Below are positions 46,148 through 55,235 of a DNA stretch of 64,000 nucleotides, piece after piece. The first letter of the stretch is position 1. Each line of letters begins with the position of its first letter. The notes under the pieces are model-generated. The model was given only the letters and a program-made list of their open reading frames with translations, did not search any database and was not told the origin of the DNA. The translations under genes were made by a program, and so were the position numbers. Source of the stretch: Algoriphagus locisalis (lineage in GTDB: Bacteria; Bacteroidota; Bacteroidia; Cytophagales; Cyclobacteriaceae); contig NZ_FPBF01000003.1 in assembly GCF_900116615.1 (NCBI RefSeq), forward strand, positions 62,001 to 126,000. The letters run 5' to 3'.

Positions 46148-47305
46148 ATGTCGAAAATACTGATCATCGATGACGAGAAAGTCATCCGAGCTACGCTCCG
46201 AGAAATATTAGAATACGAGAAATACACCGTGACAGAAGCTCAGGATGGTGAAGAGGGATTGGCAAAATTACAGGAGGACGATTACGACCTGGTTCTCTGC
46301 GATGTAAAAATGCCAAAAATGGACGGCATAGAAGTCCTTGAAAAAGCCAAAACCTTGGACAAATCACCCCAGTTCATCATGATCTCAGCGCACGGTAGCA
46401 TAGAGACTGCGGTTGAAGCGACTAAAAAAGGTGCTTTCGATTTTATCCCAAAACCTCCGGATTTGAACCGTCTATTGCTGACGGTACGAAATGCGCTGGA
46501 CAAAAAAAACCTGGTCACAGAGACCAAAGTTCTCAAGAAAAAGCTTTCCAAGAAATTGGACATGGTGGGAGAATCCGCTGCTATTCATAAAGTGAAGGAT
46601 ACCATAGAGAAAGTAGCTCCTACCGATGCCCGGGTTTTGATTACAGGACCGAATGGCACAGGCAAAGAACTTGTCGCTCATTGGGTGCATGCTAAAAGTA
46701 ACAGATCCACACAGCCATTTGTAGCGGTAAACTGTGCAGCTATTCCATCTGAATTAATTGAAAGTGAACTATTTGGACACGAAAAAGGAGCATTTACTTC
46801 AGCTCACAAGCAGCGCCAGGGGAAGTTCGAACAGGCTCAGGGAGGTACACTATTTTTGGATGAAATCGGAGATATGTCACTTTCTGCCCAATCAAAAGTA
46901 CTTCGCGCTCTTCAGGAGAATCTGATTAACCGGGTAGGCTCTGACAAAGACATCAAAGTGGATGTACGTGTGTTGGCGGCGACAAACAAAGACCTGAAAA
47001 AGGAAATCGAGGAAAATAGATTTAGGGAAGACCTTTATCACCGGCTGAGTGTAATCCTAATACAAGTTCCTGCCTTGAAAGACAGAAAAGAAGACATCCC
47101 TCTACTGGTAAATAAATTTTTGGATGATATATCTCAGGAAAATGGCGATGCCCCAAAAAGTATCAGCAAAGCAGCTCTGGCAAAACTGCAGGAATATCCT
47201 TGGACAGGAAACATCCGCGAACTGAGAAATGTGGTGGAAAGACTGGTGATTTTAGGAGAACCTGAAATAAGCCTTGAAGACATAAAAAAATACGCTGACT
47301 ACTAA
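46148..47305 (+). CDS. NtrC-like AAA+ response regulator without DNA-binding domain
   Basis: A 385-residue protein with a receiver domain (Asp52 in LVLCDVKMPKMDG, Lys in FIPKPPD) and a sigma-54-interaction type AAA+ domain: Walker A GPNGTGKE (167-174), GAFTSA (214-219) in place of the usual GAFTGA loop, Walker B TLFLDEIGD (234-242), the R-finger/sensor region FREDLYHRLSVI and WTGNIRELRNVVERL. The protein ends KKYADY without the Fis-type helix-turn-helix normal for NtrC proteins, and a strong terminator directly follows, so it is not a sequencing truncation. This compact form is common in Bacteroidetes. No kinase gene is adjacent, so its partner is unknown. Confidence 0.9.
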   Translation: MSKILIIDDEKVIRATLREILEYEKYTVTEAQDGEEGLAKLQEDDYDLVLCDVKMPKMDGIEVLEKAKTLDKSPQFIMISAHGSIETAVEATKKGAFDFIPKPPDLNRLLLTVRNALDKKNLVTETKVLKKKLSKKLDMVGESAAIHKVKDTIEKVAPTDARVLITGPNGTGKELVAHWVHAKSNRSTQPFVAVNCAAIPSELIESELFGHEKGAFTSAHKQRQGKFEQAQGGTLFLDEIGDMSLSAQSKVLRALQENLINRVGSDKDIKVDVRVLAATNKDLKKEIEENRFREDLYHRLSVILIQVPALKDRKEDIPLLVNKFLDDISQENGDAPKSISKAALAKLQEYPWTGNIRELRNVVERLVILGEPEISLEDIKKYADY

Positions 47306-47320
47306 GTCAGCGTATTTTTT
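47285..47320. terminator. Bidirectional terminator
   Basis: A perfect 16-bp stem (AAAAAATACGCTGACT with AGTCAGCGTATTTTTT) with the 4-base loop ACTA. It contains the last codons and stop of the AAA+ regulator gene and abuts the stop of the convergent small lipoprotein gene, so it can end both transcripts. Confidence 0.9.
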
Positions 47321-47440
47321 TTAGCTATTGGCGTCCTGAATAGTGGTCGCTTTTGCATAAGCTGGACATGGCTTACTGGAAGCACAAGCTCCCAAAGCTA
47401 AAATTCCGATTAATAATGCTGCTGTGGCTAATTTTTTCAT
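47321..47440 (-). CDS. 39-residue lipoprotein
   Basis: A tiny frame with ATG at 47438-47440 and TAA at 47321-47323 encodes a lipoprotein signal MKKLATAALLIGILALGAC followed by only twenty mature residues (ASSKPCPAYAKATTIQDANS). The lipobox is LGAC, and the mature part has a second Cys in SSKPCPAY, a pattern found in other very small Bacteroidetes lipoproteins. The signal is convincing, which supports it as a real gene despite its size. Function unknown. Confidence 0.75.
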   Translation of the reverse strand: MKKLATAALLIGILALGACASSKPCPAYAKATTIQDANS

Positions 47441-47491
47441 CTTTTAGTAGTTAATCCTTTCAAATATGTTCAATTATTAATTAGATAGCAA

Positions 47492-48487
47492 TTACTGCAC
47501 CAAGAGATTACAACCTCTTACCTCGCTATTGTCAAATCTGCCCAGAACTTCCAGCATTCCATTTTCATCAAATCTGCCTAAATCCTGAGTTTCGATAAAA
47601 GCACAGGAATGAAAATTTGCCAGGTCAATCACATTAATCCCTCCCTGAGAACGCTGAGAAAGTGAAAGCGGATCATTTACATCCCTTAGGATAACGCGCA
47701 TCGTAGTCGGAAGTGTATATTTTCCCTCTCCTTTGGAGTAGGCCTGAGACATGAGTTCAGTCATCCCATATTCAGAATGAATAGCATCCACACCAAAGAA
47801 AGGTTTGAGAATATCATGAACTTCCTCGCGGATCATTTCCTTTCTCCTCCCCTTCATTCCTCCCGTTTCCATAACGATAAGATTTGAAGGAGGATTGATT
47901 TTTTTACCTGACTCTGCCAGATCCAGTAATGCAAAAGTCACCCCGAGCAATAAAATCTTCCGCTGACTAGTAGCCAGCATTTCGATTTTTGAGATCAATT
48001 CATCCTGATTGTATAGATAAAAACCTGAATGCTCGGACTTACTCTCCTTTATAAAATGATCAGCCATGCTTACCAGACTACTCCCCTTCCGCTCCAAATA
48101 AGCTGGCAAAAGCGCCAAAACATGAAAATCTTTCAATGCACCGTAAGCCCTTTCAAAAACCTGTTGGGTATGAGCAAGATACCACTCCTCAGACCAGATG
48201 TAATGACGGCTTGTGATCATACCAGTAGTACCTGAGCTGGAGAAAAAATCACTGTAATCATCGGCAGAACCTGAAGTCACTTGATGATCCTTGAAAAACC
48301 GGATGGGTAAAAAAGGAATTTGATCTAATGACCTGATGGAATGCGTAGCTAACTTACGAGCGGAAAGGTATTTCTTGTAAATCGGATTAAACCGAGACTG
48401 GAAATGAAAAAGTTCTAGTGCAAGCTTTTCAAAATCCTCCGATTTCAATTTACTTAACCTACTTGAAAAACTTTTAAAATCCTGCAT
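47492..48487 (-). CDS. LuxE/PaaK-like acyl-activating enzyme
   Basis: A 331-residue member of the LuxE acyl-protein-synthetase/PaaK family of adenylate-forming enzymes, which activate a carboxylic acid with ATP. The AMP-binding loop FFSSSGTTGMITS is clear, and motifs GGMKGRRKEMIREEV and SEYGMTELMSQAYS follow. No luxC or luxD gene is nearby, so this is not bioluminescence; in Bacteroidetes such genes appear alone or near lipid or pigment genes, and the acid is unknown. I start at the ATG at 48487; a TTG eight codons earlier lies inside a palindrome and is less likely. Confidence 0.82.
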   Translation of the reverse strand: MQDFKSFSSRLSKLKSEDFEKLALELFHFQSRFNPIYKKYLSARKLATHSIRSLDQIPFLPIRFFKDHQVTSGSADDYSDFFSSSGTTGMITSRHYIWSEEWYLAHTQQVFERAYGALKDFHVLALLPAYLERKGSSLVSMADHFIKESKSEHSGFYLYNQDELISKIEMLATSQRKILLLGVTFALLDLAESGKKINPPSNLIVMETGGMKGRRKEMIREEVHDILKPFFGVDAIHSEYGMTELMSQAYSKGEGKYTLPTTMRVILRDVNDPLSLSQRSQGGINVIDLANFHSCAFIETQDLGRFDENGMLEVLGRFDNSEVRGCNLLVQ

Positions 48488-48508
48488 CGTTTTATATTTT
48501 GCATCATC

Positions 48509-48536
48509 CAACCAAAGTATTGGTTTACTTTGGTTG
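48509..48536. promoter_or_regulatory. Palindrome in divergent promoter region
   Basis: CAACCAAAG (48509-48517) and CTTTGGTTG (48528-48536) are perfect 9-bp arms around a 10-base spacer. It lies between the divergent LuxE-like gene and the lipoprotein gene, 21 bases from one ATG and 18 from the other. Its place and symmetry suit an operator shared by both genes. Confidence 0.5.
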
Positions 48537-48554
48537 TAAATTTACTTTCGCCCT

Positions 48555-49226
48555 ATGCGTTTAAAAAGCTATTTAGGAATATTCTTTTTGTTAATCTCGG
48601 CCTCTGCCTGCATTAATCCGCCGGATAACTTCCCTTCAGTACCTACAATCACTTTTGAATCAATCGAATACGTACCTACTAATGGGTCAGATTCCCTGAT
48701 TGTAGGGATTGATTTTCAGGATGCTGAGGGTGACCTGGGATTATCTGGGACGGATGATGATCCTCCTTTCAACAACGTGGACTTCCAGCGGGATTCCAAT
48801 GGAGAATTGATAACTTATAGTACTAGACCTCCGGATGCTCCTACTTACAACCCTATTGACTGGCAAGTAAATCCTTTGGTCGGAAATGAGCGCGTAAATG
48901 ACACCATCTGGGTAAAACAGAATCCTAACCAATTCAATATTTTTATCAAATTTTACATCAAAAGAAACGGACAGTTCACTGAATTCAAATGGGAGGATCC
49001 TCCTTTCTACACTACGTTTAATGGACGTTTTCCTAGAATATTAACCAACGAGGTGGATCAAGCTGTGGAAGGAAATATAAGGTATGGTATGCTTTCCTCT
49101 GGTTGGGAATCCATTTTCAGAAGAGATACAATACAAGTTGCCGTAGAGATTCAAGACAGAGCACTCAATCGGAGTAATGAGGTTCTAAGCCCAGAAGTGA
49201 CGCTCTCTCAAATCACACGACCATAA
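48555..49226 (+). CDS. Lipoprotein, Ig-like or all-beta, unknown function
   Basis: A 223-residue lipoprotein (signal MRLKSYLGIFFLLISASAC, Cys19). The mature part is rich in beta-strand patterns with Asp/Asn turns (LIVGIDFQDAEGDLGLSGTD, DTIWVKQNPNQFNIFIKFYI, RDTIQVAVEIQDRALNRSNE); the DAEGDLG and IQDRALNRS elements resemble Ig-like surface domains of this phylum. I recognise no named family with certainty. It is divergent from the LuxE-like gene and followed by a bidirectional terminator. Probably outer-membrane-attached. Confidence 0.75.
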   Translation: MRLKSYLGIFFLLISASACINPPDNFPSVPTITFESIEYVPTNGSDSLIVGIDFQDAEGDLGLSGTDDDPPFNNVDFQRDSNGELITYSTRPPDAPTYNPIDWQVNPLVGNERVNDTIWVKQNPNQFNIFIKFYIKRNGQFTEFKWEDPPFYTTFNGRFPRILTNEVDQAVEGNIRYGMLSSGWESIFRRDTIQVAVEIQDRALNRSNEVLSPEVTLSQITRP

Positions 49227-49257
49227 AAAAAGCCCTTTGGAAGGGTAATTTTTATGG
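49221..49257. terminator. Bidirectional terminator
   Basis: An outer stem CCATAAAAA/TTTTTATGG and inner stem CCCTT-TGG-AAGGG form a hairpin flanked by A and T runs. It overlaps the stop of the lipoprotein gene and lies just before the stop of the convergent bicupin gene. Confidence 0.75.
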
Positions 49258-49262
49258 AAACC

Positions 49263-50033
49263 CTATTTCCACTTAAACGCAAAATAGGTCGTCGGCTCAT
49301 CACTGGTATTACGAATGCCATGCAGAGATCCTGACTCCATGAGATAAAAATCTCCTGCTGTGGCTCTATATTCTTTTCCATCAATCAGCTGAGCAGTTTC
49401 TCCCGAGATCATTAGGATAATTTCAGTTTCTACATGTGTATGAGGGGCATGACTTGCTACTTTTCTATCCAAGGTAGTCACATGCATCTCCAGTCTCTCA
49501 CACATGGAAGTTGATCTATCAAAATAAGATCGAACCCCTCCTACGCTCGTAGCCTTATAAACAGTTGAGTCACTATTAACCAACAGCGTACCACCGGAAG
49601 CTGTACCTCTCTCGATATTCATGGGTTTCTTAGATCGAAATCTAATCACGTAGTAAGTAAGTGGGATTTCACCAACATTTTTCAACGAATGCATTTGCTT
49701 AGGCATTAAAGAAAGCACACCATTTGGCCCCAGGATCGTATTTTCCCCATTTATATTGACTGCCATTTTCCCTTCCTTGACAATGACAAGTTCTTCAATA
49801 TCATCGTTGGCGTGAGCAGTGCTAGCTGCTGACCCTACTGCCTGGGTAGTTGCATGCATTTCCAAGTAAGAAAAATGGGTGGAAGTACCCTCAAAAATAG
49901 GCCTTGAAATTCGCCCTTCACTTTCTTTCACCTCAAACTCATCCCAATGGTAAACACCGGATTTGATGGGCTGCAGCTGCGCAAAAGTAGAATGTGACAT
50001 AAGACAAAAGGTTAGAATTATAAGAGATTTCAT
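49263..50033 (-). CDS. Exported bicupin protein
   Basis: A 256-residue protein with a Sec signal peptide (ending FAQL near residue 19) and two cupin domains. The first has STAHANDDIEELVIVKEGKM with the metal-binding His/Glu pattern, the second has SHAPHTHVETEIILMISGET and a trailing His in ESGSLHGIRN. The overall two-cupin plan resembles ureidoglycine aminohydrolase or acireductone-type enzymes, but export to the periplasm and low similarity make the reaction uncertain. It is monocistronic. Confidence 0.8.
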   Translation of the reverse strand: MKSLIILTFCLMSHSTFAQLQPIKSGVYHWDEFEVKESEGRISRPIFEGTSTHFSYLEMHATTQAVGSAASTAHANDDIEELVIVKEGKMAVNINGENTILGPNGVLSLMPKQMHSLKNVGEIPLTYYVIRFRSKKPMNIERGTASGGTLLVNSDSTVYKATSVGGVRSYFDRSTSMCERLEMHVTTLDRKVASHAPHTHVETEIILMISGETAQLIDGKEYRATAGDFYLMESGSLHGIRNTSDEPTTYFAFKWK

Positions 50034-50234
50034 AGCTAAAATTGCGATGAGGAGATTTACTTGAACAACTGGATATCAACTTGACCTTACATCCGATCAA
50101 AACAATAATATAACGGAACTTACTCATTAATCCATTAAGAAATTTGTGATTTTAAAACCATACTTAATTTTATTCCGTCTTAGTTTCATTCAAACAAATC
50201 CTATTCGTCACACGCTCAACCAAATTCAACAGTT

Positions 50235-50813
50235 ATGAAAATCTTAACCTTACTATTCACTTTAGTATTTACAGCTCTGTCTTTCAGCCCTGAAGTAGCC
50301 ACAGTGAACACCTCAGAAAGCACCATTACCTGGACAGCTAAAAAAGTAACGGGGCAGCATCATGGCAAAGTACCTATAACTTCTGCGACTCTGGACTACC
50401 AAAACAACAGAATCCTCGGGGGTACTTTCGAAATGGATATGACTAGCCTCACAGTAGAGGATATCACTGATCCAGGCATGAACAAAAAATTGAGTGACCA
50501 CTTAAAATCAGATGATTTTTTCTCAGTAGAAAAACATAACACTTCAACCTTTACAATCACGGAAGCGAAAACCGGTAACGGCACCGATTACCAACTCACT
50601 GGAGATCTTACGATTAAGGGCATCACCAAACCAGTGTCCTTTCCCGCAAAGGTTGAGGCAGCAGGAGGCAAAATCATCGCAACTGGTAAACTTACTTTTG
50701 ATCGAACTCACTACGATATCAAGTTCCGCTCAGGATCTTACTTCGAAAACCTAGCCGACAAACTCATCTACGATGATGTAGAACTAGACGTTCGATTAGT
50801 TGCCAGTGAGTAA
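50235..50813 (+). CDS. YceI family periplasmic lipid-binding protein
   Basis: A 192-residue protein of the YceI family: an extended lipocalin-like barrel that binds long polyisoprenoid or amide lipids. The signal peptide covers about residues 1-18; the family pattern is seen in STITWTAKKVTGQHHGKVPI, GGTFEMDMTSLTV, LTGDLTIKGITKPVSFPAKV and KLTFDRTHYDIKFRSGSYFE. Length is typical. A terminator follows at 50.9 kb. The ligand and physiological role are not shown by sequence. Confidence 0.93.
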   Translation: MKILTLLFTLVFTALSFSPEVATVNTSESTITWTAKKVTGQHHGKVPITSATLDYQNNRILGGTFEMDMTSLTVEDITDPGMNKKLSDHLKSDDFFSVEKHNTSTFTITEAKTGNGTDYQLTGDLTIKGITKPVSFPAKVEAAGGKIIATGKLTFDRTHYDIKFRSGSYFENLADKLIYDDVELDVRLVASE

Positions 50814-50886
50814 GCAGTAGATCAAACTTTAAGGAATAAGTGAAACTGTTACTTCTAACAGAACATGATCCACTTTCCGTCCCACA

Positions 50887-50921
50887 CAAAGCTCCTAGAT
50901 TAATTTCCTGGAGCTTTTTTG
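50887..50921 (+). terminator. Terminator after yceI-like gene
   Basis: AAAGCTCC and GGAGCTTT form an 8-bp stem with a loop containing partial pairing, followed by a T-run on the plus strand. It starts about 74 bases after the stop codon. Confidence 0.7.
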
Positions 50922-51106
50922 TGCCTGATTATTAAATAGAAGTTATCAAATAAGGAAAGCCTTTGATTGGTTCGGAAAAGTTTCTAACTACCGAGCAATT
51001 CCCTGAGCTACCAGAATGGAAAAGTTAAAAACCAGACTGTTCATGAGTTTGCGGGAAATGAAATTAGAATTAGCCTTATCGGTAAGGGCTGCCAATAAAT
51101 TGACCT

Positions 51107-51895
51107 ATGAACCTACGAACCAGCTGTACGATAAAGTTTGAAATCCCCGACCCGACGCCGTTTATTCTCATGCTGAGACCAAGAAGTGGTGGTCAACAAT
51201 GGGTAGAACGAGAGGAATTTAAGATTACGCCACATACTCCTGTTTTTGAGTTCTCTGATACTTATGGTAACCTCTGCCAGCGCCTGATCGCCCAGCCAGG
51301 CTTATTTTCTATTCATACTTCGTCTGATGTAATTATATCAGATTATATGGACCAGGGCTTCGATGCTCCTTTTGTAGAAATCCAAAATCTACCAGACTCA
51401 GTCTTGAGTTATTTGCTTCCTAGTCGGTATTGCGAGTCAGACTTTTTTTATGAAATGAGTTTGTCTATCACACAGGGACAATTACTAGGCTATAATCAAG
51501 TGGCAGCAATTACGGATTGGCTTCGGGAAAACATTAGCTACATCCCAGGAAGCAACAATCAGCCTCTGTCAGCGATTCAGGTAAACGAACGAAAGTTTGG
51601 TGTCTGTACTGACCTTGCGCATCTAGGAATTGCCCTATGCAGAGGCTTGAGTATTCCAGCCCGTATCGTAGTTGGATATTTACACAAGTTGAAACCAATG
51701 GATATGCATGCATGGTTTGAGGCCTATATTGGCAATCGTTGGTACACTTTTGATGCTACACAAACCGGCTCCCCAAGTGGATATGTCATGCTTGGCGTAG
51801 GCCGGGATGCTGCTGATGTAGCCATTTTCAACCAATTTGGCCCACCTGTATATCCCTTCGAGCAACTCATTCAAGTAGAGCAACTCTCATTTTAA
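51107..51895 (+). CDS. Transglutaminase-like cysteine protease fold protein
   Basis: A 262-residue cytoplasmic protein with an N-terminal beta domain (about 1-120, ECITKFEI-like strands such as SCTIKFEIPDPTPFILML) and a C-terminal transglutaminase-like domain. The catalytic triad is visible: Cys in FGVCTDLAHLGIALCRGL, His in PMDMHAWFEAYI and Asp in RWYTFDATQTG. Bacterial members act as peptidases or amidases, often in operons with partner proteins; none is next to it here. No signal peptide is present. The target is unknown. Confidence 0.88.
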   Translation: MNLRTSCTIKFEIPDPTPFILMLRPRSGGQQWVEREEFKITPHTPVFEFSDTYGNLCQRLIAQPGLFSIHTSSDVIISDYMDQGFDAPFVEIQNLPDSVLSYLLPSRYCESDFFYEMSLSITQGQLLGYNQVAAITDWLRENISYIPGSNNQPLSAIQVNERKFGVCTDLAHLGIALCRGLSIPARIVVGYLHKLKPMDMHAWFEAYIGNRWYTFDATQTGSPSGYVMLGVGRDAADVAIFNQFGPPVYPFEQLIQVEQLSF

Positions 51896-51954
51896 GGGAA
51901 TTGAGAAAAAATTCTATTGCGAGATCGACTCAAATCGCGCTGAAATCAGGGGCA

Positions 51955-53439
51955 TTACTTGCTTTTGAATAGTGAGGTTAATACAAATCCCACAATAAAA
52001 ATTGTGAGTGTTCCCATCACGATAGTGAGGTTGGTATGTAAAACATTCTTGAATCCCTCAATACTCGTCCCATTTAAAATAATCGGAGAAAGACTCATCC
52101 AGCCTATCACCAAAACGCCAAAAAGCACTCCAATTGCCGCTGCTTTGCTCGAAGCTTTTTTCACTACGAACCCGAGCAAAAACAAACCTAAAATTCCTCC
52201 GCTAAAAATAGACGAAAGTGCCCACCAAGCCTCCAAGGCGCTGGTAACTCCATTGAAAGCTAAGGCAACTACGATACTTAGAATGCCCATCACAAAGGAA
52301 CTGATCAACAATACCCGCATGGATTGCTTCTCAGTGGCATTTTTATGAATGTATTTCCGATAATGATCTGAAAGGAAAACAGTCGCCGAACTGTTGATAC
52401 TGGTCGATACGGTACTCATTCCCGCTGCGAAAATCGAGGCAATCAAGATGCCAGTTACGCCAGAAGGCAAACCAGAAACTATAAAGTACGGGAAAACTTT
52501 ATCCGCATTTTCTGCCAACTTCAGGTCTGCTGGAAGCAAATCCGGAAAGGCTTGATAATAGGAAAAAAGTGCAGTGCCTATTAAGAAAAATAACAAGGAA
52601 ACCGGGACATAAAGCAAGCTTCCCAGCCAGGTAGATTTCACCGCTTCTTTTTCTGTCTTGGCAGTGATGTAGCGCTGAATATAGCTTTGGTCAATCCCGA
52701 AATTCTGAAGGTTAATAAATAATCCATAAACAAGAATCATCCAGAAAGTCGATTCTACAAAATTAAAATTGAAACTTCCCAAGTTGAATTTATCCGCTTC
52801 GAAAGCAATGGTAATCACTTCTCCGGGACCATTAGGCATTGAAAATAAAATAACAACCAAACAGAGTAAAGCCCCTCCTATCAGCACTATTCCCTGAACA
52901 GCATCTGTCCAAATCACCGCCTCTATTCCTCCCAGCATGGCATACACCATCACACTTATGCCAGTACACATGATAATCATGGGAATACTCCATCCAAAAA
53001 GTGCATTCATAGGCAAAGCCAGTAAATACATGATCGCACCCATCCTAGCCAATTGTGTCAATAAGTAGCAAATGGATGCATAGATCCTAGCCCAGGACCC
53101 GAAGCGGGTTTCCAGGTAATAATAAGCTGACTCACTTTGGAGGTTTCTGTACAGTGGGACGAAATACTTCACCGCTATCCAAGCCGCAAGGGGAATCGAA
53201 AGACTAAACACAAAGCCGTTCCAATTGGACAGAAAGGCATTTCCAGGAAGTGCCAAAAAGCTGATGCTACTCACAAAGGTGGCAAAGATGGACATCCCAA
53301 TTGCCCAGCTTGGAAGTCGGCCTCCTCCAGTAGTATATTCCAACGCTGTTCTTTTCTTAAAGGAAAAGGAAATCCCAAACAGCACGATTGCCGCCATATA
53401 AACTAAAAAAACCACTAAATCTAGGATAGGTAAATCCAT
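51955..53439 (-). CDS. Sodium:solute symporter (SSS family)
   Basis: A 494-residue inner-membrane transporter of the SSS/SLC5 family, which imports small organic solutes with sodium. Thirteen or so hydrophobic helices are visible from DLVVFLVYMAAIVLFGISFS to LTIFIVGFVLTSLF. Family segments include SIFATFVSSISFLALPGNAF near helix 2, WAIGMSIF, and the sodium-site helix IFAAGMSTVSTSINSSATVF. The substrate (sugar, sialic acid, amino acid) cannot be fixed from sequence. It is monocistronic and convergent to the transglutaminase-like gene. Confidence 0.92.
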   Translation of the reverse strand: MDLPILDLVVFLVYMAAIVLFGISFSFKKRTALEYTTGGGRLPSWAIGMSIFATFVSSISFLALPGNAFLSNWNGFVFSLSIPLAAWIAVKYFVPLYRNLQSESAYYYLETRFGSWARIYASICYLLTQLARMGAIMYLLALPMNALFGWSIPMIIMCTGISVMVYAMLGGIEAVIWTDAVQGIVLIGGALLCLVVILFSMPNGPGEVITIAFEADKFNLGSFNFNFVESTFWMILVYGLFINLQNFGIDQSYIQRYITAKTEKEAVKSTWLGSLLYVPVSLLFFLIGTALFSYYQAFPDLLPADLKLAENADKVFPYFIVSGLPSGVTGILIASIFAAGMSTVSTSINSSATVFLSDHYRKYIHKNATEKQSMRVLLISSFVMGILSIVVALAFNGVTSALEAWWALSSIFSGGILGLFLLGFVVKKASSKAAAIGVLFGVLVIGWMSLSPIILNGTSIEGFKNVLHTNLTIVMGTLTIFIVGFVLTSLFKSK

Positions 53440-53808
53440 GGAAAACCAGGTTATTTTGGATGGAGAAAACTACTATTTCAGAAAGAAATCCTTTCCTACT
53501 GAAAAAACTACCCGTCAATAAGAGTAAAATTCCTGAAAAATCTAACCTGTTAACTGGGTAAAAGACATTGCTTTTGAAACCAACCTTATTCGAAATCGCT
53601 ATTTCCAACCAGCTGGTATATTTATCGATACGCTGAATAAAAAGTAAGCTAAATTGGACTTCACCCAATTTTAAAAGGCATTTGATCAACTATTAGCACC
53701 ATTTAAAATGAATCTTCTGCTATAATCGCTTATTTTTTGCTTTCTTCGGGTTCAAAATAAACCCAACATCAACAAATCGTATTAGAATTAGAAGTTTACC
53801 AATAAAAA
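53440..53808. other. Divergent intergenic region of two symporter genes
   Basis: About 370 bases between divergent transporter genes, so it must hold two promoters. A small hairpin (GGGTT-CAAAATA-AACCC, 53748-53764) lies 45 bases before the AGCS start. I see no riboswitch consensus and no gene. Confidence 0.5.
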
Positions 53809-55230
53809 ATGAAAGAAATAGTAGAAGCCATTAACGCGGTTGTTTGGAGTAATGCATTGATCTTTCTTTGCTTAGCCGCCGGAGTATATTTTTCCTTTAC
53901 CACCAAATTCCTTCAAGTCACCTATTTAAAAGAAATGGTGCAGCTCCTTTTCAAAGGAGAATCATCCAAAGAAGGTGTCTCCTCTTTTCAGGCATTCGCA
54001 ATCGCGATCTCAGGCCGGGTAGGAACAGGTAATATCGCCGGTGTCGCCACAGCAATAGCCATGGGCGGCCCTGGAGCCATATTCTGGATGTGGGTTATCG
54101 CATTTCTCGGGGCATCTTCAGCTTTTGTTGAATCCACCCTAGGACAAATCTACAAAGAGGTCAATGACGGAGAATACCGAGGCGGACCGGCTTATTACAT
54201 AGAAAAAGGCATTGGGAAAAAATGGTACGCAATGGTCTTCGCTTTCGCTACTATTCTGGCAACTGCAGTATTTATGCCAGGCGTACAGAGTAACAGTATA
54301 GCGCTGAGTATGAACAACGCATTTGATGTGCCTGTGATGTGGACTGGCATTATCATCACTTCCTGTATGGCTCTGATTATTTTGGGGGGAGTAAAAAGAA
54401 TCAGTAAAGTCGCCGAAGTAGTCATTCCATTTATGGCAGGTGCTTATATCCTCATGGCTGTGATCATCATTGCGATCAACATCACAGAAGTACCAGCAGT
54501 ATTTGCATTGATATTAAAATCTGCTTTCAACATGGAAGCAGCATTCAGTGGAGTATTCGGTATGGCTATCGCCTGGGGTGTGAAAAGAGGGATTTATTCC
54601 AACGAAGCTGGACAAGGAACCGCTCCGCACGCAGCTGCTGCAGCGGAGGTAAGCCATCCGGTAAAGCAAGGCTTGGTACAGTCTTTTTCAGTGTATGTAG
54701 ATACACTTTTCGTTTGTACAGCTACTGCCTTGATGATCTTATTCACCGGACAATTTAATGTAGTCAATCCTGATGGTGGATTTATAGTAGAAAACCTTCC
54801 TGGAGTAGCATTTGGTCCGGAGTACACACAGTTTGCCGTGGCTTCCCAGTTCCCTTCTCTAGGCGCTGGATTTGTCGCAGTATCATTGCTTTTTTTTGCC
54901 TTCACTACGATCATGGCTTATTATTACATCGCAGAGACTAACCTGAGTTATTTGATTAGAAAGTCGCATAACAAATGGAGTATTTGGGTGCTTAGGCTTG
55001 CTATATTGGGAGCTACATTCTACGGAACGATCAAAACAGCTGAGATGGCGTGGACTATGGGTGATATCGGAGTAGGTCTAATGGCATGGCTGAATATTAT
55101 TGCAATTATTCTTCTTCGAAAGCCAGCTTTCAAAGCGTTGAAAGATTATCAAAGACAGAAAAAAGAAGGCAAAGATCCGGTGTTTATAGCTAAGGATGCT
55201 GGCATTGATAATGCTGATTTCTGGAAGTGA
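53809..55230 (+). CDS. Alanine/glycine:cation symporter (AGCS family)
   Basis: A 473-residue inner-membrane transporter of the AGCS family (AlsT/AgcS), importing alanine or glycine with sodium. About eleven helices are seen. Signature segments are FQAFAIAISGRVGTGNIAGV with the GTGNIAG core, GGPGAIFWMWVIAFLGASSA, and the AIAWGVKRGIYSNEAGQGTA motif. Length and motif order match the family. It stands alone with a terminator downstream. Confidence 0.95.
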   Translation: MKEIVEAINAVVWSNALIFLCLAAGVYFSFTTKFLQVTYLKEMVQLLFKGESSKEGVSSFQAFAIAISGRVGTGNIAGVATAIAMGGPGAIFWMWVIAFLGASSAFVESTLGQIYKEVNDGEYRGGPAYYIEKGIGKKWYAMVFAFATILATAVFMPGVQSNSIALSMNNAFDVPVMWTGIIITSCMALIILGGVKRISKVAEVVIPFMAGAYILMAVIIIAINITEVPAVFALILKSAFNMEAAFSGVFGMAIAWGVKRGIYSNEAGQGTAPHAAAAAEVSHPVKQGLVQSFSVYVDTLFVCTATALMILFTGQFNVVNPDGGFIVENLPGVAFGPEYTQFAVASQFPSLGAGFVAVSLLFFAFTTIMAYYYIAETNLSYLIRKSHNKWSIWVLRLAILGATFYGTIKTAEMAWTMGDIGVGLMAWLNIIAIILLRKPAFKALKDYQRQKKEGKDPVFIAKDAGIDNADFWK

Positions 55231-55235
55231 TTTTT

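Noticed and set aside
51016..51147. Short frame ahead of the transglutaminase-like gene
   Set aside because: It overlaps the start of the next gene, has no hydrophobic or family pattern, and is within chance expectation.
53357..53689. 110-codon minus-strand frame upstream of the SSS symporter
   Set aside because: It overlaps the symporter start in another frame and shows no motif or plausible start; the symporter promoter must lie here.
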